From Sacculina carcini (taxonomy: Eukaryota > Arthropoda > Thecostraca > Sacculinidae), in NCBI GenBank assembly GCA_916048095.2, contig OU696592.1, positions 6,955,427-7,019,426 on the forward strand: a stretch of 64,000 nucleotides of DNA, in the 5' to 3' direction. The notes beneath the pieces are model-generated. The model saw nothing but the letters and a program-made list of their open reading frames with translations. It was not told where the DNA came from and searched no databases. Shown here in pieces: positions 10,902 to 19,994 of this stretch. The translations under genes were made by a program, and so were the position numbers. The stretch's first letter is position 1. The number at the start of each line of letters is the position of its first letter.

Positions 10902-11487
10902 CAGTGGCGGCGCCAGGATTTTTCCGACAAGGGGGCTGAGGAAGGGGGGGGGCTAAGGAAAAAGTTGAGGGGCTTGGTGAAGCATGAAGAGCTACACTGG
11001 AGCGCTGACTACAAAATATTATAATAAGTTACTGGGTAATACTACATAATATTATTATCGCGGACTCCGTGGTGTAGTTGTTAGCATACCCGCCTCACAA
11101 GCGGGAGGTCCGTGGTACGAAGCCCGGCGGAGCAGAATTTCATTGGGCGAATTCTACAATCCCACAGCCCCTGTCAACCCAGCAGTAAATGGTACCAGAT
11201 ATCAGTCATGTGTTGTGTCATGCATTCTGGGGAGGTGGCCCTCTCTAATACGTCTTCCGTTCTTGTGGCGTCATAGCGTGGAGAGGGTCGGTTCTGCGGT
11301 GACAGCGAGCTGCACGGGACACACCTGTGTGTGTGTGTTCATAAGCTTCGACTTCTTCCCGTGTAGCAGCTGCCACTTAGGCATTTAACCTTTAACTGGG
11401 GCACACTGATTCAGTTCTCGAACTTAAACAGAAATTACAGGGCTCCATTTACAGTGGTAAGCAATTTTAATGTCCATGATTGCATGC
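10902..11487 (+). mobile_element. hAT-type MITE interrupted by a SINE
   Basis: It begins CAGTGGCGGCGCCAGGATTT. It matches the reverse complement of the complete 276-bp copy at 31201-31476 on both sides of a SINE inserted at about 11060-11395. For example, AACTGGGGCACACTGATTCA after the SINE matches the interior of that copy. The 3' part stops at about 11487 without a terminal repeat, so the copy is truncated as well as interrupted. Confidence 0.8.
11060..11395 (+). mobile_element. tRNA-Val-derived SINE, full-length copy
   Basis: The head (11060-11133) is tRNA-like: an A box in CGTGGTGTAGTTGTTAGCAT, anticodon arm CCCGC-CTCACAA-GCGGG with anticodon CAC, and a B box degraded to GGTACGAAGCC. A body of about 260 bp follows and ends GCCACTTAGGCATTTAACC. 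A second copy, lacking most of the head, is at 58942-59218 on the minus strand. The conserved open frame in the body (GEFYNPTAPVNPAV) is shared by both copies only because they are homologous DNA. Confidence 0.85.
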
Positions 11488-12024
11488 ACATCCGCCTGAC
11501 ATGTTGTGTTGCTTCTTGCACGTGCTCATATTGCAATCAGGACTGCGTGTTGCAGTCATGTCATGATAGCTTGCAATATGCAATGACCTCAACAACACCG
11601 CCCTCATCCCCGTGTTAGGGGAGGAGCGAGTGTTGTAACGGGCATCACATCAAATATACCAGGAGTTCCCAAACATTACTATTCCAATTCCGTCAGAGGA
11701 AGATCACAGCCAATTGAAACTTCAAATTGTCATACCATCATACATATTACATGACTGTCATGCATTAAACCTGCTATTTGCGTGATCCTGCTAATCGCTA
11801 AACTTCACAATTATCTCGGCGAGCACAACAAATTCCCCACGAAAATGGAATAGCAAATCATTGATAATATGAATGAAAATACCAGTTATTTGAGAAAGTC
11901 GCAGAAACAGCTTATAAGCAAGATAATTTATTGCTATTTATTGAAATATGTATTCGCTAATAAAATACACAATTAAACCAAGCAAACCCAACTACAACAA
12001 CACCAGAAATCCAACTGACACCAT
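11488..12024. other. Intergenic, no gene seen
   Basis: Moderately AT-rich unique-looking sequence between the MITE and the L2-like 3' end. Nothing recognisable. Confidence 0.5.
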
Positions 12025-12800
12025 CAATCAATCAATCGATATATTTGTTATAGCGCTAATATGCACACACAAGCGCGACAAAAGAAGAAAGACAAACACA
12101 ACGATACAGATTAACATGTGACAACAATAAGAACACATAATGCACACATATGAACACACACACACACACACACATACATAAACACACACACACACACACA
12201 TAAACATGGGGGCACCATAAGTAACAATTGGAAGAAATCACGCTTAATCAGACATGCAGGATACAGAATACAAAACAAACCAGTAAGATAAGAAAGATAT
12301 AAGAGGGTAAATTAACAAGCCAACAATTATGACCAGAAATATATATATACGTTAGAGTAGTTAAAAAGTGGCGAATGGAGTGAGTGAGTGACAAACAGAG
12401 TCAAAAAAGAAGTCAAATAGATATTGACAAAGCTGAAGAGGAAAAGAGTTGAGGGAAGATGCGGTGATGTGAGTAGGAAGATAGTTAGAGAGACGAGGAC
12501 CAAAGAAGAACAGTGATTTTGAGGGCCAGGGAGACTCATTGGTGGCACGAGGACAGTGAAGAGGCAGGTGGCGGCGAGAAGAGAAAGAAGTAGTGGGAGT
12601 GAGAAGATCAGAGAGGTAGGAAGGTTGATGAGGATCATGGAGAAGTTTGTAAATAAGACAACATAGACGATAGTGTATTCGAGGGATGATAGGAAGCCAA
12701 CGGAGCTGGAAGAGGAAATGAGATGTATGACGACAGTTAGTAGGATGAAAGACAAAGCGGCAGCATTGATTAAAAACTCGTTGAAGAACTTAGGAAGATG
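12025..12800 (-). mobile_element. L2-like retrotransposon, 3' end only
   Basis: On the minus strand a frame from about 12780 to 12360 gives the C-terminal RT region: FHPTNCRHTSHLLFQLRWLP, LCCLIYKLLHDPHQPSYLS and SSRRHLPLHCPRA. It continues the sequence that breaks off at 63540 in the copy at 62648 (FHPTFSRHTSHLLFQLHWLP), so it is the same family. The 3' end has the GCGC...GCGCTATA hairpin and an (ATTG)n tail at 12025-12040. The longer frame at 12327-12908 is a frame-shadow. Confidence 0.82.
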
Positions 12801-13063
12801 ATAGTATAGACAAACATGTAGTATATATCGTGAGTGTTGTATATTACACAGAACACACTGAATTGTATATTTTCCAATAAATATTACATAACAGCATAAA
12901 CACATCAAATATCAGCGTTCATGTACACTTCGCTCATAATACACACTCACACAGGACTCCACTAATAACGCTCACAAGGCCTGTACAACTGTGTCTCTAC
13001 TGACTCCGCAGTTACATATTGTGTAATACTACCTGTCCCGCTCACACACACACACACACACAT

Positions 13064-13130
13064 TTAATTTCTTAAATCATATATACATAGCGCAGTTCAC
13101 ACACAGTGTCCCCATTGCGCTGATGTAAAC
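13064..13130 (-). mobile_element. 3'-terminal tail of an L2-like element
   Basis: On the minus strand AGCGCAATGGGGACAC ... CTGCGCTATGTATATATG has the same hairpin form as the 3' ends at 12040, 15530, 18350 and 31740. No coding part is left. Confidence 0.5.
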
Positions 13131-13487
13131 ATTGTACACACAGCATACAATCATTAAGGTACAATCACATGTATATTCAAATATATGTTTCGCATTGACA
13201 AAACAACACAATACAAAACAGACAGGCACAATACAGACACACACACACACACGTGCACGCGCTCATTGGCAAACCCCTAGACGGCTCATCTAGATAGCGT
13301 CGCCACTAATCTCTCAGAAAATTCAACCAGGTACTGCCCGTATGAAGCGCACGAAAACAAGCCATAGACACACACGCATACATACTGATACATACCGACC
13401 TCGTTACTATCAGCAAACTCATACATCACAAACACACCGCACACCTCTCGTATAAACATTGATGACAGGTACAGACACACACACAGA

Positions 13488-13520
<33 letters not shown>

Positions 13521-13574
13521 ATACACAAACACACACTTATATTACACGCTGATTCAGCAGTGGCAGGTGCAAGT

Positions 13575-14558
13575 TCCTCGCCTCGTGTGCACCAGGTTCT
13601 AGCCTGTGTATCAGGTTCTAGCCTGTGTATCAGGTTCCTCGCCTGTGTATCAGGTTCCTCGCCTGTGTATCAGGTTCCTCGCCTGTGTATCAGTTTCTAG
13701 CCTGTGTATCAGGTTCCTCGCCTGTGTATCAGGTTCCTCGCCTGTGCACCAGGTTCTAGCCTGTGTATCAGTTTCTAGCCTGTGTATCAGGTTCCTCGCC
13801 TGTGTATCAGGTTCTAGCCTGTGCACCAGGTTCTAGCCTGTGTATCAGTTTCTAGCCTGTGTATCAGGTTCCTCGCCTGTGTATCAGGTTCTAGCCTGTG
13901 TATCAGTTTCTAGCCTGTGTATCAGGTTCCTCGCCTGTGTATCAGGTTCTAGCCTGTGTGTCAGGTTCTAGCCTGTGTATCAGGTTCTAGCCTGTGTATC
14001 AGGTTCTAGCCTGTGTATCAGGTTCTAGCCTGTGTATCAGGTTCCTCGCCTGTGTATCAGGTTCTAGCCTGTGTATCAGGTTCTAGCCTGTGTATCAGGT
14101 TCCTCGCCTGTGTATCAGGTTCTAGCCTGTGTATCAGGTTCTAGCCTGTGTATCAGGTTCTAGCCTGTGTATCAGGTTCCTCGCCTGTGTATCAGGTTCT
14201 AGCCTGTGTATCAGGTTCTAGCCTGTGTATCAGGTTCCTCGCCTGTGTATCAGGTTCTAGCCTGTGTATCAGGTTCCTCGCCTGTGTATCAGGTTCTAGC
14301 CTGTGTATCAGGTTCTAGCCTGTGTATCAGGTTCTAGCCTGTGTATCAGGTTCTAGCCTGTGTATCAGGTTCCTCGCCTGTGTATCAGGTTCTAGCCTGT
14401 GTATCAGGTTCTAGCCTGTGTATCAGGTTCTAGCCTGTGTATCAGGTTCTAGCCTGTGTATCAGGTTCTAGCCTGTGTGTCAGGTTCCTCGCCTGTGTAT
14501 CAGGTTCTAGCCTGTGTATCAGGTTCCTCGCCTGTGTATCAGGTTCTAGCCTGTGTGT
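13575..14558. repeat. Minisatellite, 19/20-bp unit CAGGTTCTAGCCTGTGTAT
   Basis: About 50 units of two types, 19 bp with TTCTAG and 20 bp with TTCCTCG, plus rare variants (TGCACC, TGTGTC, AGTTTCT). Pairs and triplets of the two types recur, indicating block amplification. It abuts the hAT-like element at 14580. Confidence 0.95.
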
Positions 14559-15290
14559 CTCGCTACGCATGGTTATTACTAGGGCTGTCAAAAAAGTAAC
14601 CTAAAAATCAGAAAAAAGTAACTTTATTTTCGAGAAAAAGTAACCTAAAAAAGTAACCTAAAAATAACCTATGAGTTTTAATGTTATTATCACTTTTGTA
14701 TCGTTTTATCACATGTTTATCACGCCTTTGCTGATTAGTGCGCTATATGAAGTACACGGTTTGTTTGTTGTTTGTTTGTGAACATATAAAGTAACATAAT
14801 AACCTGTAAAAAGTAACATAAAAATAACCTAACCTTCGTAAAAATAACCTTCAAAAAAGGTCAATTTCTGTTTGCAATTCTGGAGGAAGAAAATACACCA
14901 GTCCTTCTTATTTATCATCTTTCCGAGTTGGTACTACTTTTCCACCCTCTCCGATCTGGTACCATTTTTACAAAAAAACAACCAAAAGTGACTTAACATC
15001 ATTTAGCTAACATCGAAAAAGGAGCATATCAATCAAAATATAATTTTAAGTGGAAAGCTCATACAAATGCGAAATACACTAATTGCAAATGTAAATATTT
15101 TTAGTAATGGTCGCAATAATTTTCTTTATATTTTTTCAATGGAACTTTTTATCAAATAGCACGTACTGCAGTTTGTATATTATTGTGAGCGTAAATGCAT
15201 GTGTGAATGCCCCCCGTCCTCCCATATGTCAAACGTGGGATAATGGCGCGATCCCACGCCCTGAAAATCACGTGCAAATTCCTGTTCAAG

Positions 15291-15500
15291 TAAATACGTA
15301 CTGTCAAGTGCTACAGTGCAGTATCTGGAATAGAGAGCTCACACATCGTACTATACCACGCTCCGAACATCTCACGAAACCCTCCGGTTCGTGGCCATTT
15401 CCTAAAATGGAATTACACTATCCTGCGTACCCAAAAACGTTCAAGTAAATACGTACTGTCAAGTGCTACAGTGCAGTATCTGGTATAGAGAGCTCACACA
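15291..15500. repeat. 155-bp tandem duplication inside the hAT-like element
   Basis: Unit 15291-15445 is followed by a second copy starting at 15446, which is cut at 15500 by the L2-like insertion and resumes at 17437 up to about 17537. Only a few substitutions distinguish the copies. Confidence 0.85.
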
Positions 15501-17436
15501 AACAAACAAACAAACAAACATGTATTTGATATAGCGCCAAGTAGAGCAGAGGCGCGTAAAAGAGATAAACTGGTGCGAACAATATAAAGGAGTATTAGCT
15601 CATAGAAGGAAAATACATGAGCCAGCAAAAATAACACACATGATAAAAAAGAGAAAAACGAGTATAAAACAGCAAAAGAAATATCTTACACAGTAACAAA
15701 CATCACATGACACATCACATCATAGATTAACACTGGTAACCAAGAAAAACGAATGTAGAGAGAACAAGATTTAGTGCTGTCGGAATGGAGGAGTTAGAGG
15801 TGTGGGCAAAGATAGCAAAAAATTTTGCAGAGCAGAAGAGAATGAGGAGTATGATTTTTGCTTCAGGACATGAGGAGGAAGTTGATTGTAAAGACGGGGA
15901 GCAGAAAAGTAGAAAGACTTGGCTGACCAGTTTGACTCATGAAGAGCAGGAGGAGAAACAAGAGGTACAGGACGACGACTGGAAGGTCGCTCGTTACACT
16001 GTAGGAGGGTAAGTAAGTAGGAAGGGGGAGAAGGCGAGTGAAGAAGTTTATATACAAGACAGCAGAGCTTATGATGGATCCTCGAAGGGACTGGCAGCCA
16101 GCCTAGTTGCCGAATATGTACAGAGGTTGGTGTCCTAGGTGGAAGACGCAAAACGAATCGACAGGAAAGGTTAATGATTGACTGAAGGGATCGAAGAGAT
16201 TTTTGAGGTAGGTGAAAAAATAGAGAATTGCAATAGTCGAGACGGGAGAAGATATAGGAATTAACAAGAAGCAGTGCAGAGGATTCGTCGATGTGTCGGC
16301 GTATAGGGTAGAGTTGGCGCAGGATGAATCGACAGGATCGAGTAAGGTTTGAAAGATGTTTGGAGAAATCAAGTGAAGGATCAAAGACAATGCCCAAACT
16401 ACGAATATGAGAGGAGAGGGACAAATGAAGACAGTTCGGAGATATCCTAGGAGGGTGAAATAAAATATACTCTGTCTTATCGGGATTCAAGAGGAGATCT
16501 CTGGAGGTCGCCCAGGCAGCAATGTTGGATAGAAGTTGGTCAATGAGATAACTGTTAGAGGACGAAAAAGGGAAATAAATTTGGATATCATCCGCATAAA
16601 TGTGGAAAGATATAGGATAGGTGCGGAGGATCGGACAAAGAGAAGAAACATAAAGATTAAACAAAAGAGGACCGAGAAGAGAGCCTTGGGGAACACCCGA
16701 AATAATAGGAGAAGAAGATGAATATTCGGAGTTACAGCGTACCGAAAATGACCGATCAGCAAGATAGGATGACAATAGAGACAGCGCGGAGGAAGAAAGA
16801 CCGGCATGCCGTAGATCCTGGCGGAGGATGGAGTGGTTCACAAGGTCAAAAGCGGAAGAAAAGTCAAGCGAAATGAAAAGCACAGAATTACCCACGGAAA
16901 AAGAAGCAAGTATATCATTAAGCAGAGAGAGGAGCAGAGTTTCAGTTGAGTGCCCGGAAACGAAACCAGATTGACATGGATCTAGGGCCGAATATATGCA
17001 AGGACGGAGCTGAGGAAGAATGGCAGCCTCAAGAAGCTTGGAAGGAAGAGGAAGCAAAGAAATAGGTCTGAAATTGCTGGGGATGGAGGATTCAAGGGAA
17101 GGTTTTTTTAGAATAGGTGAGACAATGGCGTGTTTAGATGCTAGGAAATTTCCATGAAGAAAAGAAGTATTTACAAGATGGGTAAGCACAGGAGCAAGCA
17201 GAAAGATGGAGTCAGAGAGAACACGAAAGTTGATTGGATCAGAGGGGCACCTGGATTTTTGTAGCTTAGTTAAAAGCTTGATTGTCATCGCAGGTGTGAT
17301 AGGTGAGAAGGCATCGAGGGAAGTATTTGAGGACGAAAAAGTTAGAGGAAGGGAGGATGAAGGAAGCTTTGATCTGGCGAAGATAAGTTTATTAGTAACC
17401 AGATTAGTAGTAACACATAGAATAGTTTATTAGTAA
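15501..17436 (-). mobile_element. L2-like retrotransposon, 5'-truncated, nested in the hAT-like element
   Basis: It is bounded by CACACA at 15495-15500 and 17437-17442 (target duplication). The 3' end, on the minus strand, has GCGCC...GGCGCTATATCAAATA followed by (GTTT)n at 15501-15520. The 5' end near 17436 lacks the endonuclease, so the insertion was truncated, as is usual for target-primed reverse transcription. Confidence 0.88.
15771..17288 (-). CDS. L2-like reverse transcriptase, intact frame
   Basis: 505 residues without interruption, and the frame stays open upstream to about 17400. RT blocks in order: NFRPISLLPLPSKLLEAA (residues about 73-90), GFVSGHSTETLLLSLL, FISLDFSSAFDLVNHSIL, SGVPQGSLLGPLLFNLYV and catalytic YADDIQIYF, then the thumb block RLDYCNSLFFHLPQKSLRSL. 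It copies the element RNA into DNA at the nicked target. The N-terminal endonuclease is missing through 5' truncation, so the listed ATG is internal and the product is not expected to be functional alone. It shares about half its residues with the 62.8-kb copy by eye, so it is a different subfamily. Confidence 0.9.
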   Translation of the reverse strand: MTIKLLTKLQKSRCPSDPINFRVLSDSIFLLAPVLTHLVNTSFLHGNFLASKHAIVSPILKKPSLESSIPSNFRPISLLPLPSKLLEAAILPQLRPCIYSALDPCQSGFVSGHSTETLLLSLLNDILASFSVGNSVLFISLDFSSAFDLVNHSILRQDLRHAGLSSSALSLLSSYLADRSFSVRCNSEYSSSSPIISGVPQGSLLGPLLFNLYVSSLCPILRTYPISFHIYADDIQIYFPFSSSNSYLIDQLLSNIAAWATSRDLLLNPDKTEYILFHPPRISPNCLHLSLSSHIRSLGIVFDPSLDFSKHLSNLTRSCRFILRQLYPIRRHIDESSALLLVNSYIFSRLDYCNSLFFHLPQKSLRSLQSIINLSCRFVLRLPPRTPTSVHIRQLGWLPVPSRIHHKLCCLVYKLLHSPSPPSYLLTLLQCNERPSSRRPVPLVSPPALHESNWSAKSFYFSAPRLYNQLPPHVLKQKSYSSFSSALQNFLLSLPTPLTPPFRQH

Positions 17437-18329
17437 CACACATCGTTCTATACCACGCTCCGAACATCTCACGAAACCCTCCGGTTCGTGGACATTTCCT
17501 AAAATGGAATTACACTATCCTGCGTACCTAAAAACGTATAAATATCGAGTAGCACGGATATTAGGATGAATATCAATTGCTAAATCCTAAGAGCAGAAAT
17601 GTTGACATTTCTGGATCTTCAGACCTAATATTCCATCTCTTCTCCTATTTTATCCTCATATATACCATTTTTGTGCCTCTTATCTGCAAAAAGTCACCAA
17701 ACTTCGTGGTAAACTTACCTAATAACAAGAAAAATAAAAGGTAACCTGACGATAAAAAAGTAACCTTAAAAGCAAAAAAGTAACCTAACGATGAAAAAGT
17801 AACTTTTGGTAACCTAATAACTTTTTTAATAATTATGGTACACAACTTTTTCATGCAGTTTTAGGTAGCTTATGAAAAAGTGACCTTTAGGTGAAAAAGT
17901 AACTTTATTAACTTTTGACAGCCCTAGTTATTACTAAAGACCAAATTGAAGACGAGTTAGCAAAATAGGCATTTATATGGAAAGATAACCTAAAATAGGC
18001 AAATAAAAAGGTTTTCCACGAACGTGGAAGCAATTTGACTCTTAAAAACATTGAAATAATGGTTTTTATGTGTGTATAATGTGTGTGCAATTTTATTTGT
18101 GCATTGGTTATTATGTGTTGGCAACGTAATTCATTAATAATAATGTTTATCTGTTTCAATAAATGCCTATACTTGCATATTTTGCTGTTTCATAGTGCCT
18201 TTTTGCCTGTCCATTTTGCCGATTTCAGTGCCTAAACATCCGATCTTTAGTTATAACAGTGAGCGAATCAGCGATAAAAACACCATGCTTACAAACAAAA
18301 CAGGCCTACAAACAAGTAGTTGTTTTCAA

Positions 18330-18445
18330 CAACAACAACAAACAACAACATATATTCAACATAGCGCACACATTTATACACAGGCGCGAAAAAGACACAA
18401 CTGACAGGAACATCACAACAATCAGGGAGTAGGCACAAATAGAAA
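18330..18445 (-). mobile_element. 3'-terminal tail of an L2-like element
   Basis: On the minus strand CGCGCCTGTGTATAAATG ... TGCGCTATGTTGAATATATG precedes a (TTG)n tail at 18330-18352. Only the 3' UTR end remains. Confidence 0.6.
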
Positions 18446-18942
18446 AAGAAAACATGTTTGCAAAACTGGAACATGCTAGATGGCCGTTGGCTATCAGATA
18501 GCTCATCCGCCTTTTCATACGCAAGCAGAAAATTGACAGTCACTTCGGCGCTTGGGGAACACGGGAAATTGACTGTATCCAGGAGAAGCGATAATCACAC
18601 TGACGACTCGATTTGAAAGGAGATACGGTAGTTATGCAAACAAGTAGATACGACGGGTACGTATATAAGTAGATAAGGTACACCGAGAATAAGCCAAGAA
18701 TAGCCGTGTCTTGTCTTGATCTCAGCGGTTTATTGGTTTTGTGCTTTTGACTTTTATTTGTGAGGCAATTGGATTAATACCAGTGTTTCAGGTTTACCTC
18801 TTTGGTGTTGGAAACATCACGTGATCTGTTCTGGCCATTTTTGCACGACGGCTGCTATCGGTTATCGGCGTGGCGGCTTATGTGATCCGACTTCATCAAC
18901 AGTATCAGGTGGCATAATCCACTGGACCCCACTGCTGCAGGT

Positions 18943-19956
18943 ATGGTACGAACACGGACCGGGGCTCGGCGCCGCGGCAGCGGTGGTGGATTCACCACCA
19001 ATGCTCGTGGCCCAGCCCAACAACAGAACGCCACTGCGGGCGCTGCTCTTCCCCCTCCTGCTGCCTCTTGTTCAGTGTCTCCTATCAGTCATACTCACAG
19101 TCCTGTTTCTTCTGCCTCTGCGGCCCCTGCGGCCTGCAAATCCTGCTCGGCTTTTGTTGGCGATGATGCCATTGGGTGTGACAAATGTGATGGCTGGTTT
19201 CACCCCAGTGCGATGTGCCTGGGTCTCCCTGCCCAAGCAATTGAGCAGATTGTTAATTTGGAGGGAGAAGGCATTCTTTATGTCTGCCTCAAGTGTCGCA
19301 CCAGTGAACGTGGCGGTTCCTCTCCTCGGGTGCGGGGCGATGACGGGGGCTCCGCGGTGGCCCAGCTTTCCGAGATGGTCATCGCGCTCTGTGCCACCGT
19401 CCAGTCGCTGACGGGCCAGCTCTCGACCCTGCAGCAGACAGTGGCCGGTCTCGGTCAGGTGGTGCAGTCCCGCCTGGTCGAGCCGGCTGCTCCTCCCTCT
19501 GCGCTCCCGAGCGAACAGGGCGAGTCCATGAGACTCATCATCCAAGAAGAGGTGCGTGAGGCGAGGGACAGGGAGCGCCGGCGTTGCTCGTTGATCTTAA
19601 GAGGGCTCCCTGACGCGGGCCCGGAGCAGGTGGCTGCTAAGGTGTCGCTAATCTCGAGGTTCTTGATCAACAAAAACTTGGATGTCGCTCCTGTCGTCAT
19701 CAACAAAACACGGGGAATCTACCGGTTCACAATAACGAACGATGACGACAGGAGCCAGCTGCTGGCTAACTCTCGACGGCTCAGGGACTCTGAGCACAGA
19801 GGTGTCTTTATACACCGCGACCTAACTTACAAACAGCGCCAAGTCATATTTCAGAGAAGGGCGAGAGACCCTAGAGTTGCCCCCCAGCCTGTCGCGCCAA
19901 CTCCCAGCGGTGCGTCTGAACCACTCACTACTACCACCCAGACGCCTTCAAACTAA
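18943..19956 (+). CDS. CR1-like ORF1 protein with PHD-type zinc finger
   Basis: 337 residues. After a basic Arg/Gly and Ala/Pro-rich start comes a PHD-like finger at about residues 66-120: CKSCSAFVGDDAIGCDKCDG, WFHPSAMC and VCLKC, giving Cys4-His-Cys3 spacing. A predicted helical segment follows (LSEMVIALCATVQSLTGQLS) and then a basic C-terminal domain with RRCSLILRGLPDA. ORF1 proteins of this type bind element RNA. The coding sequence is much more GC-rich (about 60%) than the flanks. It overlaps in frame shift with an open ORF2 frame from 19920. Confidence 0.85.
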   Translation: MVRTRTGARRRGSGGGFTTNARGPAQQQNATAGAALPPPAASCSVSPISHTHSPVSSASAAPAACKSCSAFVGDDAIGCDKCDGWFHPSAMCLGLPAQAIEQIVNLEGEGILYVCLKCRTSERGGSSPRVRGDDGGSAVAQLSEMVIALCATVQSLTGQLSTLQQTVAGLGQVVQSRLVEPAAPPSALPSEQGESMRLIIQEEVREARDRERRRCSLILRGLPDAGPEQVAAKVSLISRFLINKNLDVAPVVINKTRGIYRFTITNDDDRSQLLANSRRLRDSEHRGVFIHRDLTYKQRQVIFQRRARDPRVAPQPVAPTPSGASEPLTTTTQTPSN

Positions 19957-19994
19957 GTGGCCGTTCCTCGGGGTCTACCGACCTCTTTTCGTTT

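Larger units (their letters stand above)
14572..17934. mobile_element. hAT-like non-autonomous transposon with 8-bp target duplication
   Basis: The target duplication GTTATTAC is at 14572-14579 and 17927-17934. The inverted ends are TAGGGCTGTCAAAA (from 14580) and TTTTGACAGCCCTA (to 17926). Just inside both ends are repeated GTAACCT motifs in A-rich spacers, like the subterminal repeats that hAT transposases bind. No transposase is encoded, so it would depend on a partner. After removal of the nested L2-like element (15501-17436) the element is about 1.4 kb. The 8-bp duplication identifies the hAT superfamily; the subfamily is unknown. Confidence 0.85.

Noticed and set aside
12327..12908. 193-residue hydrophobic frame, membrane-like
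   Set aside because: Frame-shadow of the L2-like RT C-terminus, which reads correctly in another minus-strand frame.
17957..18185. Imperfect inverted repeat GCAAAATAGGCATTTAT / ATAAATGCCTAT
   Set aside because: Match is short and gapped, without a target duplication; insufficient for a transposon call.
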